Virus record (IMG/VR): IMGVR_UViG_3300030943_000007
Coordinates: 17,942-81,941 of that record
Length of the DNA stretch: 64,000 bases
Strand: one strand, 5' to 3'
From: a virus
Shown: positions 1 through 8,233 of the stretch, piece by piece
Layout: each line of letters starts with the position of its first letter
Numbering within the stretch: the stretch's first letter is position 1
Notes under the pieces: model-generated
The model's input: only the letters and a program-made list of their open reading frames with translations
Database searches by the model: none
Told to the model about the DNA's origin: nothing
Position numbers and translations under genes: made by a program

Positions 1-573
1 CGCCGCGACGGCGATGTCGAACTGCTGGAAGTTCTCGCTGGAGCACGGGCCGAGGAGCAGGTCGTGCTTGCGCAGGTCGGTCCACTCCTTCTTGGCGTCG
101 ATCAGCTTGTTGAACACCTTGTCGGCGAAGCCCCACACGAGGACCTCGACCGAGTACGGCGTCTGGAGCGTGGTGGTCCCGGCCTTGGTGCGGTAGCGGA
201 TCACGTGCATGGCGTAGCGGCGCTGCGGCTCCTGCGCGTAGTCGGGGAAGTCCTTGGCCAGCTTGCACATCGGGCAGTTCTTGGGGTCGCTGCCCTTCTC
301 GCCGAGGATGGTGGCGTCGCCCATGCAGATCGCCTTGGTGATGAAGTCGGTCTTGTAGTCCTCGAACGTGGACTTGTCCTTGCGCTCCTTGGTCTCCATC
401 TGCACGACGCCGTTGATGATCTGCGGCTTGCGGAGGGTGTGGACGAACTCCATGACGGGGTTCTCCAGACCAACGAGGATGCGGGCGCGCTCCCCGTTCT
501 TGAGCTTGAGCTTCGGGTAGTCGTAGTTCGTGACTGCAACCCTGTTCTCTTCCTCGAATGTGACTCTGGGCAT
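1..573 (-). CDS. SSB-like DNA-binding protein (3' end outside window)
   Basis: The reading frame opens at an ATG (573-571) and runs off the left edge after 191 codons with no stop, so the C-terminus is missing. The protein starts MPRVTFEEEN and carries a KNCPMCKLA segment near residue 100, a CxxC knuckle placed as in phage T4 gp32-type single-stranded DNA-binding proteins. The flanking sequence is rich in lysine and aromatic residues, as expected of an OB-fold ssDNA binder. It lies downstream of the DNA polymerase, consistent with replication. An early-motif promoter (627-641) lies upstream and predicts a leader of about 53 nt. Family assignment rests on the motif and context, so an unrelated zinc-binding replication protein remains possible. 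Confidence 0.6.
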   Translation of the reverse strand, partial: MPRVTFEEENRVAVTNYDYPKLKLKNGERARILVGLENPVMEFVHTLRKPQIINGVVQMETKERKDKSTFEDYKTDFITKAICMGDATILGEKGSDPKNCPMCKLAKDFPDYAQEPQRRYAMHVIRYRTKAGTTTLQTPYSVEVLVWGFADKVFNKLIDAKKEWTDLRKHDLLLGPCSSENFQQFDIAVAA

Positions 574-626
574 CTGTCTCTTTCTTGTTTCCCGGGAGCC
601 GGATAGTTCCGGACTCGTTGGCTTCT

Positions 627-641
627 AACTAATGGTACGGA
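627..641 (-). promoter_or_regulatory. Early-motif promoter for SSB-like gene
   Basis: The minus strand reads TCCGTACCATTAGTT, the most divergent copy. Predicted start at A 626. Confidence 0.5.
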
Positions 642-668
642 TCAGCACTGACAATCCGCAGAATGACG

Positions 669-1175
669 TCACCGTTCCAGCGAGGACTCGAACTGGAGGG
701 CGTGGAGCGAGGCGCGCAGGTCCTTGCGGATGGCGTCCAGCTGCCAGTGAACCTGTGAAATCACTTCGTGGGCATCATTGGTAACCGATACCAATCTGTC
801 CCTAAGATAAGCCACCCTTCTTTCCTCAAACGAATCCAGCTTGGCGTCGGCTGCCCGCTCGGCGGCGGAGGAGAACTCGGTCCTCTTCGCCCCCCGGATC
901 TGGGTGGCCTGCATCAGGGCTCGGTCAGCGGTGAAGGCTGCCTCCTCCTTGGCCCTACGTGCCCGGCCCCGAGCGAGGGTGACCTTGCTCAGCAGCTCGT
1001 CGACCCGGTCGGCGCGTGCCCTGACCCGCAGCAGCAGGTCGGTCATCTCCGCGATGCTCTCCTGCTCAGCACCGCGCAGCCTGCCCTTGGGGTCCCCTGC
1101 CTCACCGTGGCGAAGCTCCAGCGTCTCAGTGACCCACGCCATGATCTGGGCCTCGAAGTCGGACTCGTTGCTCAT
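669..1175 (-). CDS. Hypothetical coiled-coil protein
   Basis: A 168-residue protein of unknown function. It is highly charged and largely helical in appearance (runs of A, E, R and L between residues 35 and 155), suggesting a coiled coil. There is no cysteine cluster, signal peptide or membrane segment. Its ATG overlaps the DNA polymerase stop by 4 bases, so it is translationally coupled to the polymerase and probably acts in replication. I do not recognise the family. Confidence 0.8.
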   Translation of the reverse strand: MSNESDFEAQIMAWVTETLELRHGEAGDPKGRLRGAEQESIAEMTDLLLRVRARADRVDELLSKVTLARGRARRAKEEAAFTADRALMQATQIRGAKRTEFSSAAERAADAKLDSFEERRVAYLRDRLVSVTNDAHEVISQVHWQLDAIRKDLRASLHALQFESSLER

Positions 1176-3781
1176 ACCAGCATCCCTGCCATCACGTCGT
1201 CGGCGTCGGCCACGTCGTCAGCGATCACCAGACCGGCCCCTCCGAGGATGAGGCTGATGGCTGGCTGATCGTCCGGGGAGATCCGGAACGTGCCGTCGAG
1301 CGTGACGACACCCTCCGGGGTCTCGACCTTGACCGTGTCCACACCCTGCCGGAAGTCGAGGTAGGTGGTGAACTTCAGCCACTGCTCCTCGTCGGGCATC
1401 TCGGAGATGGTCACCGTGGCGGTCTTGGGGGGCAGCAGTGCGGCGTTGTGCTCCGCGCTGTGGAACCACCCCGGGTCCTCCTCCTCAGGCTCCACAGCGG
1501 CAACGTCGGGCTGCTGGGAGGCATCTGCGGGTTCGGGCAGGGAGAAGTCTGGGTTGCGGGTGGCGTAGTACGGGGCGGAGAAGCCGAAGAAGCCTGCCTC
1601 CCACGCGTAGTACTGGTCCAGCACCTCGTGCAGCGTGGAGCCCTCCCAGTAGTGGGACTCCTTCAGCCACGGCAGCTCCACCTCGATGTCGAAGCTCTTG
1701 ATCTGCTTGTTCTCGTCGAGCCGGACCTCGGTCTGGGCACCCCACTGGTAGCCCTCGTGCCAGTCCGCCCGGATCTCCAGCGGGAAGCCGGGCACCGGGA
1801 AGTTGACGCAGGGCTCGATCAGGTCGATGACCTGCTGGGTGGAGACGGACTCGTGGACGAGGAACTCCAGCGCGTCGTGGACGGTCAGGGTCATCCGGAC
1901 GAGGTCCTCCAGCCCGGCCTCCTTGATGGCCTTCTTGGCACGGACCATGGCGATCTTGAGGATGTCGGCGGCGGTGCCCTGAATCGGTGCGTTGACCGAC
2001 ATCCGGTCACCCTTGGCCTTGATCCACTCCTTGGGCTGGTAGTGCTCCCAGATGGTGTAGAGCCGACCGAAGTGGGTGCGGACCTCCTTGGACTCACGAC
2101 CGTGCGCCTTCTGGCTGGCGATCCAATCGGCCAGCGCTGGGTACCCAGCGAAGTAGTCCTCCAGCATCTGCTCGGCGTCCTCCTTGGTCACCGGGTCGGA
2201 GGGGCTGGTCAGCATCTCGGCGATGTTCCCTGCACCGGACCCGAAGAGGGTGGCGAAGTTCAGGGTCTTGGCCGACTGCCGCTGCTTCTTGGTGACATCT
2301 TCGAGGCTGACCTTGAAGGTGGCCGAGGCGGTGGACTTGTGGAGGTCGAGCCCGTTGTTGAAGGCGTCGATGATCTTGCGCTCACCGGACAGGGCCCCGG
2401 CGATCCGCATCTCCACGTTGGCGTAGTCGAAGCCGACGATCCGGAAGTGGTCCGGGGAGATGAACAGGTCCCGGAAGTTGAGGTCGAAGGTGAGCCCGGA
2501 CAGCAGCTGGAAGTGGTACGGCTTGGGCCACTGCTGGTAGCTGACCTGATCCACCGAGAGCCGCCCGGTGAGGGCACCGAACTGGTTGTGGTTGGGGAAG
2601 ACGTAGCCGGTGCCGGAGTAGCCCAGCTCGTTGATGAACTTGGTCAGGTAGGACCCGTTGAGCTTCACCACCTGCCGGTACTCAAGGATCATCTTGATGA
2701 TCGGGTCGGACTTGGCAATCACCTTCAGGGCGTCGTCGCTGGTGCTGGGTGCCCCGGTCTTCTCCGAGCGCACCTTCACTGGCAGGCCGAGGCCGTCGGG
2801 CTTCTCGTCGAACAGGACCTTGGCCAGCTGCGGGACCGAGTTCAGGTTGATGTTGATGGTCTTGTTCAGCCGCTTGCCCAGCTGGTCCTGAATCTCCTCA
2901 CCCATGAGGGTGGCGAAGCGCAGGGCCTCCTCGGACTTCTTGCGGACGTTGGGCCAGTGGAAGAACATGTTGCCGGAGGCGACCCCGGTCTCCGGATCGA
3001 TGACCCCGGCCTCCATCTCCACCAGTCCCGGGAGCAGGGCCATCTCGGTCTTGAAGATGAACGTGTCCTTGAGGGCCTCGTAGTGCTTCTCCCAGACCAT
3101 GAAGGAGGCGACGGAGTCCTCACAGGCGTAGCCCACGATCACGGGGCTGTAGGAGTTGCGGGTGTTGAACCGGATGTACGGCTTGCCACCCCGCTTCATG
3201 GCCGGGCCGAGGTCGGTGTCAGTGGTGGGGAAGAGGTCGTCGAAGTGGGTCATCTCCATGCCGAACGCGGCCTTGGCCACCGACTTCAGGTCCTTGCCGA
3301 CGCGGAGCGGGTCGTAGCAGGCGGCGAGCCAGACCAGCAGCATCGTGTCAGCGAGGATCGGGAACATGCCCTTGGTGCGTCGGATCTCTTCGCCCAGCTC
3401 GTCGTCGTTCCACAACGTTTCACGAAACCACCGGGACATGCCCTTGAGTTCGTAGGCTGCGTTGTGGGCGATCCCCTGCCCGGAGCTGAGCAGCCGCCAC
3501 AAGGCGCGGGCCACCGGGACGATGTCGTCGATGTTGCCGCCGCTGTCGTGGGCGAAGGGGATGTAGCGGGCCCACTCGGTGGAGACCGTGAAGGAGATGC
3601 CGACCACGAGGTAGTCGGGGTGGTACTGCTGGAGGGAGACACCCTTCTTGTCGTCCCCGGTGTAGCCCGCCTCGATGTCGAAGTCGAAGGGCTTACCGCT
3701 GGCTGTGATCCGGTCGATGAAGGAGACCGCACCCTTGGACCCGTAGGCCTCCCGGAGGGCTCCGTAGTTGCGAGTGGTCAC
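1172..3781 (-). CDS. polA: DNA polymerase I-type replicative polymerase with C-terminal extension
   Basis: An 869-residue family A polymerase. The 3'-5' exonuclease domain shows Exo I (FDIEA, D35/E37), Exo II (IAHNAAYE, N107 and E111 where Asp is usual) and Exo III (YACEDS). Polymerase motif A is GFDYANVEMR with catalytic D452, motif B is KTLNFATLFGSG, and motif C is TVHDALEF with H635/D636, where families normally read VHDE. No 5'-nuclease domain is present, as usual in phages. After about residue 690 there is a 180-residue extension that is acidic and Pro-rich and then beta-rich. The extension contains QPAISLI, a possible clamp-binding peptide (inference). The gene overlaps its neighbours on both sides by 4 bases. 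Confidence 0.95.
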   Translation of the reverse strand: MTTRNYGALREAYGSKGAVSFIDRITASGKPFDFDIEAGYTGDDKKGVSLQQYHPDYLVVGISFTVSTEWARYIPFAHDSGGNIDDIVPVARALWRLLSSGQGIAHNAAYELKGMSRWFRETLWNDDELGEEIRRTKGMFPILADTMLLVWLAACYDPLRVGKDLKSVAKAAFGMEMTHFDDLFPTTDTDLGPAMKRGGKPYIRFNTRNSYSPVIVGYACEDSVASFMVWEKHYEALKDTFIFKTEMALLPGLVEMEAGVIDPETGVASGNMFFHWPNVRKKSEEALRFATLMGEEIQDQLGKRLNKTININLNSVPQLAKVLFDEKPDGLGLPVKVRSEKTGAPSTSDDALKVIAKSDPIIKMILEYRQVVKLNGSYLTKFINELGYSGTGYVFPNHNQFGALTGRLSVDQVSYQQWPKPYHFQLLSGLTFDLNFRDLFISPDHFRIVGFDYANVEMRIAGALSGERKIIDAFNNGLDLHKSTASATFKVSLEDVTKKQRQSAKTLNFATLFGSGAGNIAEMLTSPSDPVTKEDAEQMLEDYFAGYPALADWIASQKAHGRESKEVRTHFGRLYTIWEHYQPKEWIKAKGDRMSVNAPIQGTAADILKIAMVRAKKAIKEAGLEDLVRMTLTVHDALEFLVHESVSTQQVIDLIEPCVNFPVPGFPLEIRADWHEGYQWGAQTEVRLDENKQIKSFDIEVELPWLKESHYWEGSTLHEVLDQYYAWEAGFFGFSAPYYATRNPDFSLPEPADASQQPDVAAVEPEEEDPGWFHSAEHNAALLPPKTATVTISEMPDEEQWLKFTTYLDFRQGVDTVKVETPEGVVTLDGTFRISPDDQPAISLILGGAGLVIADDVADADDVMAGMLV

Positions 3782-3969
3782 TTGGTCGGCGGGAAGGTGT
3801 AGGTGTTCTGGGTCAGGGGAGCCTGCGGGACCTCAGCTGAGCCCGCACTCTTCATGGCTGCCTTGACACCTGCTCCTGCCACCGCGATGGCGAACGACAG
3901 CGGCACGGCCAGCGCTACGAGAGCGATGCCTGCCTGCGCCAGCAGGATCCAGTACGTTGCCCAGTCCAT
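3778..3969 (-). CDS. Small single-span membrane protein
   Basis: A 63-residue protein with one hydrophobic segment (about residues 8-33, ILLAQAGIALVALAVPLSFAIAVAG) followed by a short polar tail. It overlaps the polymerase start by 4 bases (ATGA). An early-motif promoter lies at 4000-4014, about 30 nt upstream of its ATG, and the leader carries GGAGAA as ribosome binding site. This makes it the first gene of the polymerase transcript. Function unknown; a membrane anchor or a lysis-related role cannot be distinguished. Confidence 0.65.
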   Translation of the reverse strand: MDWATYWILLAQAGIALVALAVPLSFAIAVAGAGVKAAMKSAGSAEVPQAPLTQNTYTFPPTK

Positions 3970-3999
3970 GTCAGTTCTCCTTGATCTGCGGGGTGCTCC

Positions 4000-4014
4000 A
4001 CTTACTGGTACGCC
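4000..4014 (-). promoter_or_regulatory. Early-motif promoter for polymerase operon
   Basis: The minus strand reads GGCGTACCAGTAAGT. Predicted start at G 3999. Confidence 0.6.
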
Positions 4015-5049
4015 TCACCAGAACGCCACGACAACTTCGAGCAGACCCGTTGTCTGCCCGGAGCGGTAGGCCTCGTCGACCACGGCCAGCGTCCTGCGGA
4101 TCGCGAGCCTGCGCTTGGCGTTGTAGTGCTTGGAGACGTTCATCAGCTCGGTGAGCAGGAACGCCTGCGGACCCAGAGCCTTGGCCATGTCGCCGGGTGA
4201 CTTGTGGTCCACCTGCATGTCATGGATCATCCCAGCCTTGTCGAGCTTCGCGTCCAGCAGGCCGATGATGCGCCCGACCTCCTCGCGAGGGATCGACTCG
4301 GCGGCGAGCAGTGCGGTCTTGCGGTCCAGCGCCAGCAGGGCGTCGGTGAAGCTGTCCCGGGGCTGCTCGGCCAGCAGGGTGTTGACCACTGAGATGGTGA
4401 TCTCACCGGGGAACACGGCGAGCTTCAGGCAGATGTCGCGGACCAGCCGCAGGTTCCAGTTCGAGCGGGTGAGCAGGTGCCGGGCGATGCCGTCCCGCAT
4501 GGGGGCCTTCGACTGGACCCACTCCACGGAGCGCAGCGCGGTGGCCGAGGTGAACGGCTTGCACTCCACCACGTGGCCCTTGGATCCGATACAGGCTATG
4601 TGCGGGAGGGGCTCCGGGCGGGTACCGTGTCTGCGCTCCTCCGGGGTGGGCTCGGTCTTCGGAACAGCCGCCTCGGAGGAGACCATGACCACGTAGGTCC
4701 GGGGGTTGCGCGAGCGGTCCTTGACCCACTGCACGAAGCGGTCCCACTCATGGATCTTCTCGACGTGCCGGACGATCACCAGCCGGGGTGAGGTGTCCAT
4801 CGGGTGCTGGTCCAGCGCGGCCCAGATGTCCCGCTCAGAATCATCTCCGGCCACGAGGCTGACCCGGTTCCACGGCTCGGGGGCGAGGAACTCCGAGACG
4901 CTCCGGACGACCTCCTCCACAAGCACGACCTCCGGCCCGCACACCCACGTGATCTGCCGGGGCTCAGGGGTCTTCTTGGTCCCGGTCAGCCAGCCACTGA
5001 AGGTGGCGATGTCAGACCTCCCTCTTCTTACGAGGACGACGCTTAGCAT
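4015..5049 (-). CDS. holA: DNA polymerase III delta subunit-like clamp loader protein
   Basis: A 344-residue protein with the plan of clamp loader delta subunits: an N-terminal segment ITWVCGPEVVLVEEVVRSV matching the HolA opening, a conserved region ending LVIVRHVEKI, and a helical C-terminal collar domain. There is no P-loop, as expected for delta. In bacteria, delta opens the sliding clamp. Here delta'-, DnaX- and clamp-like genes are also present (5763, 55483 and 59541). The ATG at 5049 has AGAGGA six bases upstream but lies 38 bases inside the preceding HNH gene. The first ~30 residues look unlike HolA, so the HNH insertion may have rebuilt this start. Assignment from sequence pattern only. 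Confidence 0.7.
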   Translation of the reverse strand: MLSVVLVRRGRSDIATFSGWLTGTKKTPEPRQITWVCGPEVVLVEEVVRSVSEFLAPEPWNRVSLVAGDDSERDIWAALDQHPMDTSPRLVIVRHVEKIHEWDRFVQWVKDRSRNPRTYVVMVSSEAAVPKTEPTPEERRHGTRPEPLPHIACIGSKGHVVECKPFTSATALRSVEWVQSKAPMRDGIARHLLTRSNWNLRLVRDICLKLAVFPGEITISVVNTLLAEQPRDSFTDALLALDRKTALLAAESIPREEVGRIIGLLDAKLDKAGMIHDMQVDHKSPGDMAKALGPQAFLLTELMNVSKHYNAKRRLAIRRTLAVVDEAYRSGQTTGLLEVVVAFW

Positions 5050-5479
5050 CGTTGATCCTCTGACACCCCAAGCAGTACGGAGCGCCGGTCGACTTGATCC
5101 GCTCGAACTCAGCGCGAAGGTGGAGACCTCTCTTGCACATCTCTGTCCGGTGGACGTCGTGCATCCGCTGGCGGTTGACCTTCAGGGTCACGAGTTCAAG
5201 ATGACCTTCCCTGACGCAGTCCCGCTGCAAGCAGAGGTGGTCAATCTCGTCCTCGCGACCCACCACGGCGCTGCGGATGTGCTGCTCTCCGTGAAGCAGT
5301 CCGTAGGAGTACCGGTGGGCCTTCACAGCACGCGGGCCGGAGTTGTCATCGCGCTGGAGATCGAACACCCCGTACCCATTCACCTTCCTGCCGGTCCAGA
5401 TCACGCAGGGAGTGATGTACCCCCGGTCTTCATCAAGGGTCTTGGCGAAGAAGCGCCGGATTTCCTGTGTAGGTCTCAT
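5012..5479 (-). CDS. HNH homing-type endonuclease
   Basis: A 155-residue HNH_3-type endonuclease. The core is EIDHLCLQRDCVREGHLELVT (D80, H81, C83, C88, H93), followed by a C-terminal zinc site (C115, H120, C136xxC139) and a basic tail. The ATG at 5479 overlaps the upstream stop as TGATG; the open frame above it is a shadow of the preceding gene. Free-standing HNH genes of this type act as homing endonucleases that spread into cognate loci. This one sits between clamp loader genes and overlaps the start of the delta-like gene by 38 bases. Confidence 0.9.
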   Translation of the reverse strand: MRPTQEIRRFFAKTLDEDRGYITPCVIWTGRKVNGYGVFDLQRDDNSGPRAVKAHRYSYGLLHGEQHIRSAVVGREDEIDHLCLQRDCVREGHLELVTLKVNRQRMHDVHRTEMCKRGLHLRAEFERIKSTGAPYCLGCQRINDAKRRPRKKREV

Positions 5480-5769
5480 CAGGCGTGCGGCAGGACCCGG
5501 ACGCACTGGGCGCAGGCCACACCGCTCACCGGCAGCATCGGGTTGTCGGAGAACTGGACCTTGGAGACCCAGTCCTGCCGCTTGACGATGTGGTCGAAGT
5601 TGATCGTGCACACCCCGCCGTAGACAGCCTGAAAGCGGCGTCCGATCAGCTCGAACTCCTGCACATCAGCGTTTCCGAAAACAGCCACGGGTTCCTCCTT
5701 GATGCCCTGACAGTGGGCGCACGAATACTTCGGCATGTCGGTCTTCTCGCACAGCTCTTCGCTCACCAC
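5479..5769 (-). CDS. Small zinc-ribbon protein
   Basis: A 96-residue protein with two CxxC knuckles, SCAHCQG near residue 17 and CAQCV near residue 87, likely folding as one zinc ribbon. It overlaps the upstream delta'-like gene by 7 bases and the downstream HNH gene by one base. Function unknown; the location suggests a replication accessory role. Confidence 0.75.
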   Translation of the reverse strand: MVSEELCEKTDMPKYSCAHCQGIKEEPVAVFGNADVQEFELIGRRFQAVYGGVCTINFDHIVKRQDWVSKVQFSDNPMLPVSGVACAQCVRVLPHA

Positions 5770-6539
5770 TCGCTCCTCAGCACGCCCATCAAGCTGGAGC
5801 GTACGACCAGCCTCGGACGTATCCCGGGGCCTAGCGCGATCAGGATCCGCAGGGGCAGCTTCCTGCCGATGCCCTCGATCTCCTCAGAGTTGAAGATCCG
5901 GTAGCGCCCGGAGATGGCCTCGGTGCATAGCGTCACCATGAGTTCGGAGTGCTCGTCGCTCCACTTCACGGCGAGGTCGTCCAGAGTGTCGGGGTCCCTC
6001 TCGGTGATCGCACGCAGGGCCGACAGCACGACCTGCTTGGTGTCGACCGTATCGCCTCGATTGAGGGCGTTGCGCATCTGCCCCCCGGCAGCCAGTGCCA
6101 GCCTCTTGGCCTCGACCGCGCTGAAGTTCCGGTTCAGCAGGATCTCCTCCACAGCCGCGTCGGTGAGCAGCGGGAAGCGGTAGACGGTGCACCGCGAGGT
6201 GATCGTCTCAGGGGGCAGCTCAGTGTCGATCAGGATGAACTTGGTGGCCGTGGTCGAGCACTCCTCCAGCGTCTTCAGCAGCACGTTCTGGGCTGCCTCC
6301 GTGGACCGGGTGAGCCGGGCGATGACCAGCCGGGGGGAGGAGAAGTTGGACAGCACGGTGAGGTCCCGGGCGGCGTCCATGGTGAGGGCCCGGACCCGGA
6401 TGACGCCGAAGGAGTTGTAGAAGTGGCGACCGAGGGCTTCAGCGATGGTCCACTTGCCGACCGACGCAGGCCCGACGAAGAGCGAGATCGGCGGCAGGTC
6501 ATCGAACATGCCCAGCACCGTGACGGGCATCTTGATCAT
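5763..6539 (-). CDS. holB: DNA polymerase III delta'-like clamp loader subunit
   Basis: A 258-residue AAA+ protein resembling delta'. Residues 22-31 (VGPASVGKWT) are a P-loop in which the usual Ser/Thr after GK is Trp, so it may not hydrolyse ATP, as in many delta' subunits. Residues 83-92 (AQNVLLKTLE) match the conserved clamp-loader helix, and TSRC at 114-117 supplies the SRC arginine-finger motif. It overlaps the upstream sigma gene by 4 bases. It would form a loader with the delta-like and DnaX-like proteins. The reduced length fits a loss of part of the C-terminal collar. Confidence 0.8.
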   Translation of the reverse strand: MIKMPVTVLGMFDDLPPISLFVGPASVGKWTIAEALGRHFYNSFGVIRVRALTMDAARDLTVLSNFSSPRLVIARLTRSTEAAQNVLLKTLEECSTTATKFILIDTELPPETITSRCTVYRFPLLTDAAVEEILLNRNFSAVEAKRLALAAGGQMRNALNRGDTVDTKQVVLSALRAITERDPDTLDDLAVKWSDEHSELMVTLCTEAISGRYRIFNSEEIEGIGRKLPLRILIALGPGIRPRLVVRSSLMGVLRSEW

Positions 6540-7204
6540 GACTCGAAGACCTCATGGATCTCGGCGCGCAGGGCCTTCAGCCGGTTCCGGATCGTGGTCT
6601 CGGAGACCTCGAAGTACTGGGACAGGATTTCAACGTTGGGGCTGCCGTAGGTGACCGAGTGCTCCAAGGTCATGTTGAACAGGTCCAGCATCTCGCAGCG
6701 GCCCCGGGGGTCGGAGAGGGTGGCAAGGTGGTCCTGCACGGTGAGGACGGCATCCTCGATCATCAGCTGATCGTAGGTGTCGACGTGGGTCTCCCCGTAG
6801 TAGTCCATCCACGTGTTGTCGTCACCGGCTGGTGCGTCGAGCGAGATGGCCTCGCGAGCCTTGGTGATGATCTGGCGGTCCCGGTGGTGCCGGACGTAGA
6901 TCTTGACGAAGCCGGACAGGAAGGTCCGGAACATGGCCTTGCGGGTGACCCCACCATGGGTGGAGGTGAACTCGGGGTTGAAGTCGGCCAGCACGTCGTG
7001 GGCGAAGAACTTCTCAAGGATGGACATGGTCACGTCCGCACAGCTCTGGGAGTCGATGCCGGACTTGAAGACGATGCCCCGGACGTAAGGGTAGTAGTGG
7101 TCGAACAGCTCGGTGTAGTTGGCTGGGACGAAGTCCGGATACCTCGACGATGAGGGCCTTCCGGCCTGCGTGATGGTGCGGGGGGAAACGGTAAGACTGG
7201 GCAC
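6536..7204 (-). CDS. RNA polymerase sigma factor (ECF-like)
   Basis: A 222-residue sigma-70 family protein. Region 2 is YTELFDHYYPYVRGIVFKSGIDSQSCADVTMSILEKFF, and region 4 near the C-terminus is an HTH (VEILSQYFEVSETTIRNRLKALRAEI). I chose the GTG at 7204 because GGAGG lies five bases upstream. A TTG at 7261 would add 19 residues, but its AAGGAG is locked in a perfect hairpin (see 7229-7310). A sigma-70 promoter at 7352-7381 drives it through a ~140-nt structured leader. It probably directs phage transcription to a later gene class. It overlaps the delta'-like gene by 4 bases. Confidence 0.8.
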   Translation of the reverse strand: MPSLTVSPRTITQAGRPSSSRYPDFVPANYTELFDHYYPYVRGIVFKSGIDSQSCADVTMSILEKFFAHDVLADFNPEFTSTHGGVTRKAMFRTFLSGFVKIYVRHHRDRQIITKAREAISLDAPAGDDNTWMDYYGETHVDTYDQLMIEDAVLTVQDHLATLSDPRGRCEMLDLFNMTLEHSVTYGSPNVEILSQYFEVSETTIRNRLKALRAEIHEVFES

Positions 7205-7228
7205 AGAAATCCTCCATGGGGTGACCGA

Positions 7229-7310
7229 TAAGTTGACCGCTTGTTTCTCGTAAAACGCCAAGTGACGGACTCCTTAATGGGAGCCCGTCACTCGCTAAGC
7301 GGTCAACTTA
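7229..7310 (-). promoter_or_regulatory. Nested hairpin in sigma gene leader
   Basis: An outer perfect 14-bp inverted repeat (TAAGTTGACCGCTT at 7229-7242 and its complement at 7297-7310) encloses a second hairpin at 7262-7291. The inner hairpin has a 12-bp stem (11 Watson-Crick pairs plus one G-U pair on the transcript) and a 6-nt loop. The inner stem contains the GGAG of an alternative ribosome site for a TTG start at 7261. No U-run follows, so it is not an ordinary terminator. It may be an RNA switch, a processing site or a protein operator. Confidence 0.75.
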
Positions 7311-7351
7311 GGCAGGAGGTGAAGGGCGTGAACCCTCCAGCTGCAAGACGA

Positions 7352-7381
7352 AGTATATCCGACCATGAGGCGTAGTGGCAA
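7352..7381 (-). promoter_or_regulatory. Sigma-70-type promoter for sigma factor gene
   Basis: On the minus strand, TTGCCA (7381-7376), an 18-base spacer and TATACT (7357-7352). Transcription would begin near 7345 and read a structured leader into the sigma gene. The match to the housekeeping consensus suggests use by host polymerase early in infection. Confidence 0.7.
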
Positions 7382-7430
7382 CGGGAGTGAAGCTGTGTCT
7401 GACCATAGCCCTGAGGGGTGACATATGCAA

Positions 7431-7673
7431 CTAACGTCTGCGATCCGGGCGTGTCACAAGCAGCTCCTCCTGAAGCTCGGAAAGAGCTACCACATAACTC
7501 GGTTTGGTGCCAATGCGACACACCGTCTTCCAGCCACCCATTTTGCCCTCATTGGCCAAACGTGCACGTCGGTACGCGTGCTGTCGGGAGATGCCCAAGA
7601 TCTCTGCGGCCTCGGTGAGGTTGACCCAGCCCTCCAGCTGGGGGAGGTTCCCCAGCTTCTCGTCCGTGCTCAT
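7431..7673 (-). CDS. Helix-turn-helix DNA-binding protein
   Basis: An 80-residue basic protein. Residues 18-36 (NLTEAAEILGISRQHAYRR) form a clear helix-turn-helix of the MerR/excisionase type. The C-terminus is charged (TRPDRRR). It overlaps the primase-like gene above by 4 bases. A regulator of the phage transcription programme is plausible. Confidence 0.8.
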   Translation of the reverse strand: MSTDEKLGNLPQLEGWVNLTEAAEILGISRQHAYRRARLANEGKMGGWKTVCRIGTKPSYVVALSELQEELLVTRPDRRR

Positions 7674-8233
7674 GCCCGTGCCTCCATCGTTGCCTTCATG
7701 ACCTTCTTGGTGATGCTCAGCCAGTTCGTGGCGTCATCATCGGTGTGGACCTTGCGGAGGAGAGCGAGGCATTGGGTGAGCTTGTGCGAGACCGCTTCAT
7801 CGAACTGGCGTTCCTCCCAGTTCGGGACCATTCTGGCGCACGCAACCTTGAGGGCTTCGGCCAAGTCTGCCGTGTCGACCACTGGCTTCTCGGACATCAG
7901 CGCGTCCCACTGATCCTGATAGTTGGGTGCTACGTACCCAGTCTCCTCCAGCAGGGCCTCCGCTGCATCTTCCTCGGAGATGTCCCTACTGGTGGAGATG
8001 AGCTTGACCGGGTCGTAGTAGCCGCACCCAGCGAAGCAGAAGGCGCTGTTGGACTCGGCGTAGATCCGCATGGATTTCGACATTCCACCGTCCTGATGGA
8101 AGATCTCGCCGAAGGGGCAGTAGACCTTCATCGACGCGGCGGCGTAGTCGCTGACGTTCATCCCGATCATGTTGCAGGCCTTGGTGATCGAGACTCTCTC
8201 GTTGGCGATCCGGAGCAGCTCAGCTCTCTCCAC
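7670..8233 (-). CDS. DnaG-like primase zinc-binding domain protein
   Basis: A 187-residue protein with a CHC2-type zinc motif: YCPFGEIFH (C39, H46) and FCFAGCGYYD (C66, C70), as in the DNA-recognition domain of DnaG. No TOPRIM catalytic domain follows. The remaining ~110 residues are helical. It overlaps its neighbours at both ends. It probably belongs to a split primase whose catalytic part may be the next upstream gene (8220-8660) or a gene outside the window. Confidence 0.7.
   Translation of the reverse strand: MERAELLRIANERVSITKACNMIGMNVSDYAAASMKVYCPFGEIFHQDGGMSKSMRIYAESNSAFCFAGCGYYDPVKLISTSRDISEEDAAEALLEETGYVAPNYQDQWDALMSEKPVVDTADLAEALKVACARMVPNWEERQFDEAVSHKLTQCLALLRKVHTDDDATNWLSITKKVMKATMEARA

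Noticed and set aside
1448-3802. Long plus-strand open frame opposite the polymerase
   Set aside because: Shadow of a GC-rich gene: composition is Leu/Val/Gly/Asp-biased with no motif, and the minus strand carries a clear polymerase.
7303-7521. 72-residue minus-strand frame between HTH and sigma genes
   Set aside because: It overlaps the HTH gene out of frame and covers the promoter and hairpin; no ribosome site.
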